Below, in pieces: positions 43,940 to 52,842 of a stretch of DNA of 64,000 nt (position 1 is the stretch's first letter; the number at the start of each line of letters is the position of its first letter). The notes beneath the pieces were generated by a model, which was not told where the DNA came from, searched no databases, and saw nothing but the letters and a program-made list of their open reading frames with translations. Both the position numbers and the translations under genes were made by a program. Origin of the DNA: Massilia sp. Root351 (lineage in GTDB: Bacteria; Pseudomonadota; Gammaproteobacteria; Burkholderiales; Burkholderiaceae_D). The stretch lies in assembly GCF_001425045.1 (NCBI RefSeq), contig NZ_LMDJ01000032.1, forward strand, positions 388,525-452,524, given 5' to 3'.

Positions 43940-45094
43940 CTAGGCGCGCTTGAGCATGCGCGACAGCCAGCTGCGCGATTCTTCGGCGTTGTCGCCGACC
44001 AGCGTGCGCGCCATTTCCAGCAGCGCGCGGGAAACCGGGCTGGTGCGCGCCAGCTGCAGGATGGGCACGCCCTGGTTGACCGAGGCGGCAGCCGCCTCGT
44101 AGTGGTTGGGCACGGTCTTGTACATGGGCGAGCCGAACGCTTCTTCGCAGTCGCTCAGGCGGATCTCGCCGCTGGCGGCGTAGCGGTTGACGATCAGGTG
44201 GATCTTGTCGCGGCTGTAGTCCAGCGAGCGGAACAGGCCCAGCAGGCGTTTGCCGTCGCGGATGTAGGGCAGGGTCAGCTGCAGGATGGGGAAGATCATG
44301 TCGGCGTGGTCCAGCGCGCGCACGCTCACCGCGTCCAGGCTGCGGCCGATGTCGAGCAGCACGAAGTCGTAGTGCAGGCGCGCCAGCTGCAGCAGCTGCT
44401 CGGCGTGCTCGGGCTTGACGTCGTTGGCCTGGGCCGGGTCGTCCGGCGCGGCCAGCACATGGAAGTTGGGGCACACCTGCACCATCGAGGCGGCCAGGAA
44501 GGACGCATCCAGGCGGTGGATCTGCTGCGCCACGTGCGACAGCGTGGCCAGCGGCTTGCGGTCGGACACGAACAGCGAGGCGTCGCCGAACTGCAGGTTC
44601 AGGTCCAGCAGCGCCACCCGCTTGTTTTCCTGGGTGGCCAGCGCGTAACCCAGGTTGGTGCCCAGGAAGGTGGCGCCGCTGCCGCCTTTGCAGGAGATGA
44701 AGGCCAGCACCTTGCCCAGCGAGCGGTTGCTGGCGCTGAGCTTGTCTTCGATGCGGCGCATGGCCGCGTGCAGCTGGGACGGGTCGAGCGGCGCGGCCAG
44801 CACTTCGCGCACGCCGCTGCGCATGGCGCGCAGCAGGAATTCGGCCGGCTGCGGCTGGCACACCAGCACGATGGCCATGGCCGGGTTGCGGCTGCTGAGC
44901 ACTTCCAGCTGCTCCAGGTCGGCGCTGTCCAGCGTGGCCTGGTGCAGCAGCAGCACGGCCGCGCCGCGCGGCTCCTGCAGCCGCGCCAGCGTGCCGGCCA
45001 CCACGTCGATTTCGTCGGCAGTGCTGCGCTCGCGCAGCAGCCGGGCTATTTCCAGCAGATTTTTTTCCGCTTGCGACACAACGATGATACGCAT
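43940..45094 (-). CDS. tadZ: Tad pilus localisation ATPase TadZ (CpaE)
   Basis: The protein has 384 residues. Residues 1-120 form an atypical receiver domain (MRIIVVSQAEKNLLEIARLL) without the phosphoacceptor Asp, where VLLLHQA stands at that place. Residues about 130-370 are a MinD/ParA-type ATPase with the deviant Walker A SCKGGSGATFLGTN. TadZ sets the polar or focal site of the Tad machine. The start at 45094 has AGGAG before it. It lies 17 bases after the tadE gene. Confidence 0.93.
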   Translation of the reverse strand: MRIIVVSQAEKNLLEIARLLRERSTADEIDVVAGTLARLQEPRGAAVLLLHQATLDSADLEQLEVLSSRNPAMAIVLVCQPQPAEFLLRAMRSGVREVLAAPLDPSQLHAAMRRIEDKLSASNRSLGKVLAFISCKGGSGATFLGTNLGYALATQENKRVALLDLNLQFGDASLFVSDRKPLATLSHVAQQIHRLDASFLAASMVQVCPNFHVLAAPDDPAQANDVKPEHAEQLLQLARLHYDFVLLDIGRSLDAVSVRALDHADMIFPILQLTLPYIRDGKRLLGLFRSLDYSRDKIHLIVNRYAASGEIRLSDCEEAFGSPMYKTVPNHYEAAAASVNQGVPILQLARTSPVSRALLEMARTLVGDNAEESRSWLSRMLKRA

Positions 45095-45111
45095 GATGCT
45101 GCTCCTTGAGG

Positions 45112-45564
45112 TCAATCGCACACCGGGTTGGCGATGCCGTCGATGGCGCTGCGCATGCTCTCGCGCGGCAGCGTGGTGCTAAACGCCGGCAACGTCAGCG
45201 CCAGCGGGACAAAGGGTATATAAGTGGCCACCGTGGTGCCGGCCAGCACGCTCACCGTGACGCTGGTGCAGGTGTTCAGGTCGCACCCGGCCGGCGCATA
45301 GGTCACGCTGATCTGGGCCGTGGGCAGGATGTCCAGGATGTTTTGCATGCGCGTCTTGATGGCGCTGTCGTTGATGTCGCACACGGCCGCCACGCGCGCG
45401 CCCAGGCGGGTCGCCTCCACGCCCGCGTTCCAGTAGTACAGCATGCGGCCCATTTCCATCATGCCCAGCAGCAGCATCAGGAACAGCGCCACCACGATGG
45501 CGAATTCGACCGCGGTGGTGCCGCGCTGGCGGGCCGAGAAATGGCGTGTGGTTGGCGTTTTCAT
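45112..45564 (-). CDS. TadE-like minor pilin (first copy before tadZ)
   Basis: This 150-residue pseudopilin has the TadE N-terminal pattern: RQRGTTAVEFAIVVALFLML, in which Gly precedes the peptidase cut and Glu is the fifth residue of the mature form. It then has a periplasmic domain with four cysteines (AAVCDI, GCDLNTC, and PVCD at the very end). It overlaps by four bases (ATGA) the end of the preceding TadE-like gene. Confidence 0.9.
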   Translation of the reverse strand: MKTPTTRHFSARQRGTTAVEFAIVVALFLMLLLGMMEMGRMLYYWNAGVEATRLGARVAAVCDINDSAIKTRMQNILDILPTAQISVTYAPAGCDLNTCTSVTVSVLAGTTVATYIPFVPLALTLPAFSTTLPRESMRSAIDGIANPVCD

Positions 45565-46079
45565 AGGATCTGCCGCATGGTGGTGCTGACGTCGCTGAAC
45601 GTGATGGTCGCGCCGGTCAGGTTGGTAAATACCGGCAGCGGCACCACCGGGGTGAACACATAGCCGCTGATGGTGACGGACACCAGGTTGATCACGCCGC
45701 TGCCGGTGGCCTGGTTGGCGTGCGTGCCGGCGCAGCTGGTGCTGTCGCACACACTGACCATGGCCGTGGTCAGGCCCGGCAGCAGCGTGCTGCCGCTGCA
45801 GTCGCGCGTGCCGTACACGGCCAGGCACTGGGCGATGGCGATGTCGGCGGCGTCGCCGGGGCCCTGGCCGGACAGGTAGCGGGTGGCGTCGCGGGTGGCC
45901 TTGATCAGCGAGTTGTACTGGTACATGGCGCGCCCCAGTTCGGTCACGCCCAGCGTCAGCGGCACCAGCACCGTGGCCAGGATGGCCAGTTCGATGGCGG
46001 CGGTGCCGGCCTGGCGCCGCAGCGCCGGGCGGCGCCCGCGCAGGGCGCGGAGCGAGGAGCGGAAGTCGGACGTGTGCAT
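45561..46079 (-). CDS. TadE-like minor pilin (second copy, after tadG)
   Basis: This 172-residue pseudopilin has RRQAGTAAIELAILATVLVP: Gly at -1 and Glu at +5, then a membrane helix. The periplasmic part contains two Cys pairs (AQCLAVYGTRDC, VSVCDSTSC). The long upstream open frame is the shadow of tadG; the start at 46079 directly follows tadG by eight bases. Together with its neighbour it gives two TadE-like pilins, one probably acting as TadF. Confidence 0.9.
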   Translation of the reverse strand: MHTSDFRSSLRALRGRRPALRRQAGTAAIELAILATVLVPLTLGVTELGRAMYQYNSLIKATRDATRYLSGQGPGDAADIAIAQCLAVYGTRDCSGSTLLPGLTTAMVSVCDSTSCAGTHANQATGSGVINLVSVTISGYVFTPVVPLPVFTNLTGATITFSDVSTTMRQIL

Positions 46080-46087
46080 GGCCGCTC

Positions 46088-47362
46088 CTATTGCACCAGG
46101 GCCGGCACCAGCGGCCCCATGCTGCTTGGACCGCCCACCGCGCCGGAAGTGGCGCATGCGCTGGACAGGTCGGTAGACTTGCCGCGGTATTCGAGGAACA
46201 CCTCGTCGTCGTCCTTGCCCATGGGGTGCAGCATCAGCACGCAGGCATAGCCCAGCACCGGTACCTGTTGCGAGCCGGTGCCGCCGGCCCAGGCCGCGCA
46301 ATTGACCACCGGCGCGGTCACCAGGCGGCGGTCGGCGCCATACTGCTGGTGCTGGGCGGCGCTGCTGACGGCCGGGTTGCCGATGATGTTGATGCCGGAC
46401 GCGCTGTCGCCCTGGTAGGGCTTGAACAGGGTGCGCGCCGCCAGGAAGTTGCTGGTGCTGCCGCTGGTGCCGCCGTAGGCGTTGAATTTGGACGGCCAGC
46501 TGGTGGCGGTATAGGCAAAGCCGGTGTAGTCCGGGGTGGCCGTGGTGACGCTGTCGCTGCCCTGGTACAGGCCGAAGCGGGTGTTCCAGGCCTTGGCCAG
46601 GCTGGCCTTGTTGCCCTGCTCGCCCACGTTGCTGGACGAGGAAGTGCTGCACTGGCCGGTGCCCTTGAGCAGGTCGCCCAGCTCGCTGGCGCCGCCGCCC
46701 GGCGGCGTGAAATCGATCCAGTCGAAGCTGCCGGTGGCCGACGAGCTCAGCTTGCTGGTCACCCACTGGCCCACGGTCAGGCCGGCGAACGGATTGCTGG
46801 AGGTGCCGGTGGCGGTCATGCACACGCCGATCGGAATGGCGCAATTGGTCTGGGCCGGCGACAGCGAGGCCACCGCGTCGGCGTTGATCGATTGCGCGCC
46901 TACGCCCAGCACCTGCATGAACCAGGGCAGCACGCCGGTCTGGCGCGGCTGGCAGCGCACGTATTTGGCGGCCGGGCTGGCGCCGGCGGCGCGCGACAGG
47001 TAGGACGAGGCCGGCCCGTAGGTGGTGCTGAAGGTGATGTCGGCGGCGGTCAGCTGGGCCGAACCCAGCGGGCTGCCCTGGAAATCGATGCGGTTGCGTC
47101 CGGCCACCGCCAGGCCGGCGTTCTCGGCGTTGATGAGGAAGCTGGCGGCGCAGGCGCCGGCCGACGGGTCGCAGGTCAGTTCGCGCGAGGCGGCCAATGC
47201 GCAAGCATCGGCTGCGTTCTGCAGCTCGGTCTTCTGCATGTACAGGCGGCCGCCATCCAGCGCCAGGCCGGCAAAGCCGATCAGGATGGGCAGGGCAATG
47301 GCGGCGATGACCGCCACGGCGCCGCGCTGGCGCCGCTGGGCTGGGGACAGGAGCGAGAACAT
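46088..47362 (-). CDS. tadG: Tad pilus protein TadG
   Basis: The protein has 424 residues, with the Tad pseudopilin-like N-terminus RRQRGAVAVIAAIALPILIG and LALDGGRLYMQKTELQNAAD, the hallmark of the TadG / TadE-like Flp assembly family. The remainder is a large periplasmic or surface domain with four to six cysteines (ELTCDPSAGACAASF, NCAIPIGVC). No von Willebrand MIDAS motif is evident. It starts eight bases after the small lipoprotein gene. Confidence 0.9.
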   Translation of the reverse strand: MFSLLSPAQRRQRGAVAVIAAIALPILIGFAGLALDGGRLYMQKTELQNAADACALAASRELTCDPSAGACAASFLINAENAGLAVAGRNRIDFQGSPLGSAQLTAADITFSTTYGPASSYLSRAAGASPAAKYVRCQPRQTGVLPWFMQVLGVGAQSINADAVASLSPAQTNCAIPIGVCMTATGTSSNPFAGLTVGQWVTSKLSSSATGSFDWIDFTPPGGGASELGDLLKGTGQCSTSSSSNVGEQGNKASLAKAWNTRFGLYQGSDSVTTATPDYTGFAYTATSWPSKFNAYGGTSGSTSNFLAARTLFKPYQGDSASGINIIGNPAVSSAAQHQQYGADRRLVTAPVVNCAAWAGGTGSQQVPVLGYACVLMLHPMGKDDDEVFLEYRGKSTDLSSACATSGAVGGPSSMGPLVPALVQ

Positions 47363-47370
47363 GGCGGCGC

Positions 47371-47658
47371 CTATTTGCCTTTGCCGCTGCCGATGCCGAT
47401 GGTGAAGGCCTGCGGCTGCGGTTCCGGCGCCTGGAACGATTTCTGGTACTGGGCGTAGGCGCTGGCGGCGGCGCGCCCGTCGATGCCGTCGGCCGGCCTG
47501 GCCTGGCGGCCGGCCTCCGGGTAGCGCACCTGCTGCACGTTGAGCATGCGTACCGACTGCTCCATCTGGGCGTCCAGCAGCGGCGACTGCTGGGCGCAGC
47601 CGGCCAGCAAGGCCAGCAGCGATGCGGCCACGGGGACAAGGAAAGTGGAAGTCTGCAT
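47371..47658 (-). CDS. Small Tad-locus lipoprotein
   Basis: The protein has 95 residues: signal peptide MQTSTFLVPVAASLLALLAG with lipobox LAGC, then a mature part with SPLLDAQMEQSVRMLNVQQV and a Gly/Lys-rich tail. I do not recognise a family. Its place between the secretin and tadG suggests a pilotin or RcpB-like helper for the outer-membrane ring, which is inference from context. AGGAG precedes the ATG. Confidence 0.78.
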   Translation of the reverse strand: MQTSTFLVPVAASLLALLAGCAQQSPLLDAQMEQSVRMLNVQQVRYPEAGRQARPADGIDGRAAASAYAQYQKSFQAPEPQPQAFTIGIGSGKGK

Positions 47659-47667
47659 GATGGACTC

Positions 47668-49179
47668 CTATTTGAGGTCAAAGCCGCCGCCGGCGGCGGC
47701 TGCGGTGGAGGCGGGGGCGGCCGGCGGCTTGCCTTCCAGCTTGCCCTGCAAGAAGAACTCGCTGCGGCTGGGCTGGATGTAGCCGTCGGTGGGCAGCTTG
47801 TAGTCCAGCGGCAGCGGCTGCACCAGGCGCGGCGTGATGACGAACACCAGTTCGCTGCGGTCGGTCTGGAAGTCGCTGCTGCGGAACAGCGCGCCCAGCA
47901 CCGGGATCTCGCCCAGCACCGGGAAGGCCTTGACGTTGGTGGTGACGTTGTTCTTGATCAGGCCGCCGATCGCGAAGCTCTGGCCGTCGCGCAGCTGCAC
48001 CGTGGTGGTGGCGCGGCGCGTGGTGAACGAGGGCAGGATGGCGGTGGTGTTGACGCCGGTGGCGGTGATGCCCACGCCTTCCTTGTTCAGGTCGGACACC
48101 TCGGGCGCCACTTTCAGGTTGATCAGGCCGCCCGCCAGCACGGTGGGGGTGAACTTGACCGCCACCCCGAACTCTTTCTCCTCCAGCGTGATGGTCTGCT
48201 GGCCGCCGTTGTTGTTTTGCGCCACCGGGATGAAGATCTTGCCGCCGGCCAGGAAGCTGGCTTCCTGGCCGCTGATGGCCATGATGGTCGGCTCGGCCAG
48301 CACCTTGATCAGGCCGTCGCGTTTTTGCGCATCCAGCGTCAGGAAGTTGCCATTGCGGTTGTTGAAGCCGTCGAGCACGGCCGGGTTGTTGCTCAGTAAA
48401 TTGGTCAGCATGGTGTAAGTCCAGGAGCCGATGGTGCGGCTCATGCCCAGGCTGGCGCCCAGCTGGTCGACCAGGGTCTTGGACACCTCGGCCACTTTCA
48501 CCTCCAGCATCACCTGCTGCGGCGCGGCGATGGCCAGCATGTTGACCACCTTGGGCGCCGCCTGGCCCTGGCCTTCGGCCTGGCCCTGGGCGGGACTGCG
48601 GCCGCGCTGCAAGTGGGCGTTGGCCAGCGCCAGCACCTGTTCAGCCTGCACCACGTCGGCCACCGTGCCGGACACGATGATGGTGTCGCCGGCCGGCGTG
48701 ATGCGGATCGATTCGCTCACTTTTTCCGGCAGCATCGCATAGCTGGCCTTGAGCACGGCAGTGTCCATGCTGACGGTCACGTCCAGGATGCTGGCGTCGC
48801 CCTGCTGGTTCCACATGATGACGTTGGCGGCGCCGGGCCGCTTGCCGATCAGGTAGAGCTGGTTGGGCTGGATGTACTTGGCGTCCAGCACGCAGGGATC
48901 GCTGACGAACAGGCGCGCCACCGGAGCGTCGAGCGGGCGCAGTACCGAGCGGCCCTCGGCCAGCGACACGGCCGTGGTCAGCGCCGGGCCCTTGGCCGCA
49001 GGCAGGCGGCGCGGCGCTTCCTGCACTTTGCCGGGTTCGCCCGCCGTGGTCACGCCTTCGCAGCCGCCGGCGGCCGCTGCCGCGGCCAGGGCGGCGCCCG
49101 GACTGGCCGCCGCCAGGCAGGCCGCGATGGCCAGAAGGTGCCGGCGCGCCGCTGGCGCCCTTGTGCTGAGTGGTTTCAT
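47668..49179 (-). CDS. rcpA: Tad pilus secretin (CpaC / RcpA)
   Basis: The protein has 503 residues. A signal peptide ends near residue 32. The pilus-formation N-terminal domain comes next (LAEGRSVLRPLDAPVARLF, IGKRPGAANVIMW), then a BON-like repeat (ESIRITPAGDTIIVSG), then the secretin core (QVMLEVKVAEVSKTLVDQLG) ending EIPVLGALFRSSDF and ELVFVITPRLVQPL. It forms the outer-membrane channel for the Flp pilus. I take the start at 49179 from its AGGAGA; the frame is open to 49251 through a repeat array. Confidence 0.94.
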   Translation of the reverse strand: MKPLSTRAPAARRHLLAIAACLAAASPGAALAAAAAAGGCEGVTTAGEPGKVQEAPRRLPAAKGPALTTAVSLAEGRSVLRPLDAPVARLFVSDPCVLDAKYIQPNQLYLIGKRPGAANVIMWNQQGDASILDVTVSMDTAVLKASYAMLPEKVSESIRITPAGDTIIVSGTVADVVQAEQVLALANAHLQRGRSPAQGQAEGQGQAAPKVVNMLAIAAPQQVMLEVKVAEVSKTLVDQLGASLGMSRTIGSWTYTMLTNLLSNNPAVLDGFNNRNGNFLTLDAQKRDGLIKVLAEPTIMAISGQEASFLAGGKIFIPVAQNNNGGQQTITLEEKEFGVAVKFTPTVLAGGLINLKVAPEVSDLNKEGVGITATGVNTTAILPSFTTRRATTTVQLRDGQSFAIGGLIKNNVTTNVKAFPVLGEIPVLGALFRSSDFQTDRSELVFVITPRLVQPLPLDYKLPTDGYIQPSRSEFFLQGKLEGKPPAAPASTAAAAGGGFDLK

Positions 49180-49219
49180 GTGATGGTCTCCTGTGGCTGG
49201 CCGAAGCGGCCGCGCAATG

Positions 49220-49287
49220 GCGTTCGTGGCGTTCATGGCATTCAATCGCATTCAATGGCGTTCAGTAGCGTTCAGTAGCGTTCAAAG
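49220..49287. repeat. Seven-copy 9-10 base direct repeat between cpaB and rcpA
   Basis: The hexamer GC(G/A)TTC recurs at 49220, 49229, 49238, 49248, 49258, 49268 and 49278, that is, spaced 9, 9, 10, 10, 10, 10. On the coding strand the unit is TGAACGCTAC or a variant. The array covers the cpaB stop and most of the gap to rcpA. Confidence 0.8.
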
Positions 49288-50117
49288 CTGACGGCGGTGC
49301 CGCGCATGACTTCCACCATGTCAGCTTCGCGCGGCGGCTGCGCCGGGCGGGGGCGCACCAGCACTGCCGCCCGGGCCGGGGCTGGCGCCGGCGGCGCGGC
49401 CGCCAGCTTGGCGTCCAGCAGGCTGGCCTTGGTGGCGCCGGCGGTACGCACCGGGTCGGGGTCGGCCTGGTTGCGCAGCACCAGCGACAGGGTGCCCACG
49501 CTGCGCGCCAGGTCCAGCCGCTCGGCCTGCTGCGGCGACAGTTCCAGCGTTACCGCGTTGACCACCTTGGGCTTGGTCTCGTCGCGTCCCGCTTCCTGGG
49601 CGATGGCCAGCACCAGTATCCGTTCCAGCACGATCTTGGAGATGCTGGCGTCCTTCATGCCGCGCGGCCCGTCCTCCTGGGTGTTGACCAGCACGTCGAC
49701 GAAGTTGCCGGGCAGGGCGAAGCCGGCCACGCCCACCACGTCGTTGACCCGCACCGTCATGGCGCGCTTGCCCTCGGCCACCACCGCCGACAGTCCACCC
49801 TGGGTGCCGGGCGGCGCCAGCTTGCCTTCCATCAGCGGCTCGCCGCGCTGCAGGCTGGAGCGCGTCACGCGCGAGGCCAGCAGCTTGGGGTCGCTGATGG
49901 CGCCGGGCGGCATGGCGTTGGCCGGCCAGTCCACCATGCGCACCATGTCGGGGTTCAGGCGCGAGCCCAGCGCGATGTCGACCAGCGCCACCGCCACCTT
50001 GCCGGTGCCGGCCTGGCTGGCGGCCTGTCCATTGATCCAGCGTGCCGCCACCAGCACGGCGCCGCCTGCAAGTATCACGGCGATCAGCATCATCACCAGT
50101 GCGCGTGTGTTTCTCAT
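49272..50117 (-). CDS. cpaB: Flp pilus assembly protein CpaB (RcpC)
   Basis: The protein has 281 residues with one N-terminal membrane helix (LVMMLIAVILAGGAVLVAA) and a SAF domain (ALVDIALGSRLNPDMVRMVD, RAMTVRVNDVVGVAGFALPG) followed by the RcpC/CpaB domain (ISKIVLERILVLAIAQEAG, LVLRNQADPDPV). It is a periplasmic partner of the secretin. Its C-terminal codons are part of the ten-base repeat array. It follows the AAA+ gene by 36 bases. Confidence 0.93.
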   Translation of the reverse strand: MRNTRALVMMLIAVILAGGAVLVAARWINGQAASQAGTGKVAVALVDIALGSRLNPDMVRMVDWPANAMPPGAISDPKLLASRVTRSSLQRGEPLMEGKLAPPGTQGGLSAVVAEGKRAMTVRVNDVVGVAGFALPGNFVDVLVNTQEDGPRGMKDASISKIVLERILVLAIAQEAGRDETKPKVVNAVTLELSPQQAERLDLARSVGTLSLVLRNQADPDPVRTAGATKASLLDAKLAAAPPAPAPARAAVLVRPRPAQPPREADMVEVMRGTAVSFERY

Positions 50118-50153
50118 GTTCGTCTCCTCTGCCTTGCCGGCGTTGCGCCGGGT

Positions 50154-51503
50154 TCAGGCGCCAGTGAAATAATTGTTCCAGGCCCAGTCCAGCACCGGCC
50201 GTCCCAGTTGCGGTGTGCAGCCCTGATAGCGCGCCAGGTCGCACACCTGGCCCAGGATGTCGCGCGGATAGCAAGCCATCAGCGCGCGCTGCTGCGGGCC
50301 GTGCAGCTGGTCCAGCAGGTAGCGGAAGTGCTCCTCGGCGTATGGGATAGCCAGCTGTTCGCACTGCTGCTGGAATACCCGCTGGTACTGCGCCTCGGTC
50401 AGCGCGCCGACGTGGATCTTGTAGCCCAGCCGGCGCAGGAAAGCTGCGTCGGCCAGGTCGGCCGGCGCCAGGTTGGACGAGAACACCACGGTCACGTCAA
50501 ACGGAATAGGGAACTTGTAGCCGCTTTGCAGCGCCAGGAAATCGAGGTGGCGGTCCATCGGCACGATCCAGCGGTTCATCAGTTCGCTGGGCGAGCAGCG
50601 CTGGCGGCCCAGGTCGTCGATGATGAACACGCCGCCGTTGGCCTTCAGGTGCGGCGGCGCCAGGTACAGGCGCGAGCCGGTGTCGAAGCGCAGGTCCAGC
50701 ATGTCCAGGGTCAGCTCGCCGCCGGTCAGCACCGCCGGGCGCGTGCTGCGCAGCCAGCGCTGGTCACGCGGTGCGCGGCGGTCGAACATGCCGGGCGGCG
50801 GCCCGCCTTCCTCTATCATGCTGTGCACCAGTGGGTCGTACAGCGAGATGACCGCGCCGTCCACCATCAGCGCGTAGGGCAGCGTGATCTCGCCTTGCAG
50901 CAGCAGGCGCAGGCGCTCGGCCAGATAAGTCTTGCCGCTGCCGGCCGGGCCATGCACGAACATGGCGCGGCCGGAATTGAGCGCCGCGCCTAGCTGGCCG
51001 AGCAGCTCGGTGCTGATCACCAGGTGGCCCATCACTTGCTGCATGCGCTCGCGGGTGATGCCGATGTGGCGCACGCTGTCCTGCTGCACCTGGGCCGCGT
51101 AGTCGGCCAGGGGCACCGGCGCCGGGCCGGCGTAGGCGTCGCGCCGCAGCACGTCCAGCGCCCGCACGCGCCCGGACTCGGTCAGGTTGTAATATAGGTC
51201 GGCGTCGGTGCCGCTGCTGCCGCGGCGGCCGATCTCACACAGCTTTTCGGCGCGCATGAAGGTCAGCAGCGGATCGAGCACGCTGGGCGGCAGCTTGCTC
51301 AGCGCGGACAGCTCGGCCAGGCGCAGCTGGCCGCGCATGGCCAGCAGCTTGCCCAGCAGCTCGGTCAGGAACATGAACGGCAGGCCGGTTTCCTCCACGG
51401 TGCGCGGCGCGGGCTTGCGCGGCGTGCCCTTCAGCGGCAGCGGCGGCTGTGCCGGCGCGGCGGCAGGGCGGGACAGGACGGCTTGGGCGGTATCGGCTGG
51501 CAT
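50154..51503 (-). CDS. AAA+ ATPase with N-terminal winged helix, Tad-locus accessory
   Basis: The protein has 449 residues. Residues about 40-125 look like a winged-helix domain (LRLAELSALSKLPPSVLDPLL, with GRRGSSGTDADLYYNLTESG as the wing). The AAA+ core follows with Walker A HGPAGSGKTYLAERL, Walker B GGVFIIDDLGRQRC, sensor-1 VVFSSNLAP and a sensor-2-like RRLGYKIHVG. This is neither TadA nor TadZ. It resembles the MoxR/RuvB style of ATPase more than a secretion motor. It lies between the methyltransferase and cpaB genes with gaps of 14 and 36 bases. Its role is unknown; remodelling of the machine or regulation are both possible. Confidence 0.85.
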   Translation of the reverse strand: MPADTAQAVLSRPAAAPAQPPLPLKGTPRKPAPRTVEETGLPFMFLTELLGKLLAMRGQLRLAELSALSKLPPSVLDPLLTFMRAEKLCEIGRRGSSGTDADLYYNLTESGRVRALDVLRRDAYAGPAPVPLADYAAQVQQDSVRHIGITRERMQQVMGHLVISTELLGQLGAALNSGRAMFVHGPAGSGKTYLAERLRLLLQGEITLPYALMVDGAVISLYDPLVHSMIEEGGPPPGMFDRRAPRDQRWLRSTRPAVLTGGELTLDMLDLRFDTGSRLYLAPPHLKANGGVFIIDDLGRQRCSPSELMNRWIVPMDRHLDFLALQSGYKFPIPFDVTVVFSSNLAPADLADAAFLRRLGYKIHVGALTEAQYQRVFQQQCEQLAIPYAEEHFRYLLDQLHGPQQRALMACYPRDILGQVCDLARYQGCTPQLGRPVLDWAWNNYFTGA

Positions 51504-51517
51504 GGCGGGACCTCGGG

Positions 51518-52150
51518 TCAGAACAGCAGGGGAATCAGGCGATATTTCACCTGGCCCATGTAATTCAGGTACTGCACGTCGCGCGCCAGGAAGCGCTCTT
51601 CACGCACGATGCGGGCCATCAGCAGCACCACGCCGAGCAGCACCAGCAGCAGGTTGGCCAGGCTGGTGTTGACCAGCACGTAGCCCAGGTACATCAGCAG
51701 GTAGCTGGCGTACAGCGGGTGGCGCACCAGGCGGTACAGGCCGCCGGTCTTGACGGTGCGGCGCGCGGCCACCAGGCCGAAGCTGCGGTTCAGCGACAGC
51801 AGACCGCCGATTTGCAGCAGCACGCCGGCGGCGATCATCGCCGCGCCGCCTGGCAGCATGCCGCTGGCCGTGGGCGTGAACAGCAGCGGGGTGGCGGTGC
51901 CGGCCAGCGCCAGCAGCCAGTCCAGCGGCGCGTCCGACACGGCGGCCGGGCGGTCGCGCAGCAGGAACAGCATGGCCACCAGCGATTCGGAGCCGGCGAA
52001 CAGCAGGTAGCTCCAGGCGCCGGTATGCTGCCAGGCCAGCAGGTGGCTGTAGCAGAAGCTGATCCAGACGCCGGCCAGCAGCAGGGCGCCGCAGGCGTGC
52101 AGGGTGCGCGAAGCAAGCAGGCAGCGCAGGGGAGTGGTCGTTGTTTTCAT
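51518..52150 (-). CDS. ICMT/PEMT-like membrane methyltransferase
   Basis: The protein has 210 residues and five to six membrane helices. The C-terminal half carries the isoprenylcysteine carboxyl methyltransferase-type signature: RTVKTGGLYRLVRHPLYASY, then a helix pair and R-EERFLARDV. Proteins with this fold methylate small membrane substrates such as phospholipid headgroups, isoprenoids or quinones with S-adenosylmethionine. Its ATG overlaps the prepilin peptidase stop as ATGA, so it is locked into the Tad operon. Target unknown. Confidence 0.88.
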   Translation of the reverse strand: MKTTTTPLRCLLASRTLHACGALLLAGVWISFCYSHLLAWQHTGAWSYLLFAGSESLVAMLFLLRDRPAAVSDAPLDWLLALAGTATPLLFTPTASGMLPGGAAMIAAGVLLQIGGLLSLNRSFGLVAARRTVKTGGLYRLVRHPLYASYLLMYLGYVLVNTSLANLLLVLLGVVLLMARIVREERFLARDVQYLNYMGQVKYRLIPLLF

Positions 52151-52842
52151 AGCAGGTCTCGCCAGGCTGGAAGGTCGGATAGCAGCAGCTGCAGGGTGGT
52201 GCCCGCCGCAATGGCGATGGCATACGGCAACTGGCCGGTGGGTGCGGTGGGGGCGTCCACGCTGACGCGGCCGCCGCCGATGCCGCGCAGCATGGTCGAC
52301 AGCAGCATGGTGCGCAGGTTGTTCCAGACTCGCGCCAGGTCGCCGCGCTGCGCGGCCACCGCCAGTCCCAGCAGGCCGCCGGCCAGCAGCGACAGCAGGC
52401 CGGCCCCCAGCACCTGCTGCGGGCCCAGGAAGGCGCCGGCCATGGCCAGCAGCTTGACGTCGCCGGCGCCCATGGTGCCCAGCATATACATGGGCAGCAG
52501 CATGGCCAGGCCCAGCGCCATGCCGGCCAGCCCGAGCAGCAGACCCAGCGCGCCAAAGGGGTGGGCGTACAGGCCGGCGCCGGCCGGCAGCATGCCCTGC
52601 AGCGCCAGGCCGGCCAGCGCACCCGGCAGCACCAGGGCGTTGGGAATGCGGCGCGCCTTCACGTCGTGCCAGACGGCTGCCGCCATCAGGCCGAGCAGCA
52701 GCAGCAGCGGCAGCGCCATGCGCGGGTCGGCAGCCAGCCGCGTGGCCAGGCCGGTCATCGAGGCAAGTACGGCGTCGGTCATCGCGGCGGCCATGGAGCC
52801 AGCCGGCAATTCCGCCACTGCGTGGGCCGCTGGATTAACCAT
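52147..52842 (-). CDS. tadV: Prepilin peptidase (TadV / CpaA)
   Basis: This 231-residue membrane protease of the A24 family has about six helices. The two catalytic aspartates are D60 in AAVWHDVKARRIPN and D128 in GTMGAGDVKLL. There is no N-terminal methylase domain, as usual for the Flp-specific enzyme. It cuts the Flp and TadE-type pilins before the hydrophobic helix. Its start overlaps the end of the PAP2 gene by eight bases; internal Met 17 or 21 are possible alternatives. Confidence 0.93.
   Translation of the reverse strand: MVNPAAHAVAELPAGSMAAAMTDAVLASMTGLATRLAADPRMALPLLLLLGLMAAAVWHDVKARRIPNALVLPGALAGLALQGMLPAGAGLYAHPFGALGLLLGLAGMALGLAMLLPMYMLGTMGAGDVKLLAMAGAFLGPQQVLGAGLLSLLAGGLLGLAVAAQRGDLARVWNNLRTMLLSTMLRGIGGGRVSVDAPTAPTGQLPYAIAIAAGTTLQLLLSDLPAWRDLL

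Noticed and set aside
43905..44861. Upstream extension of the tadA frame to 777 residues
   Set aside because: The extra part overlaps tadZ and is low-complexity; the ATG at 43904 has AGGAGA and matches family length.
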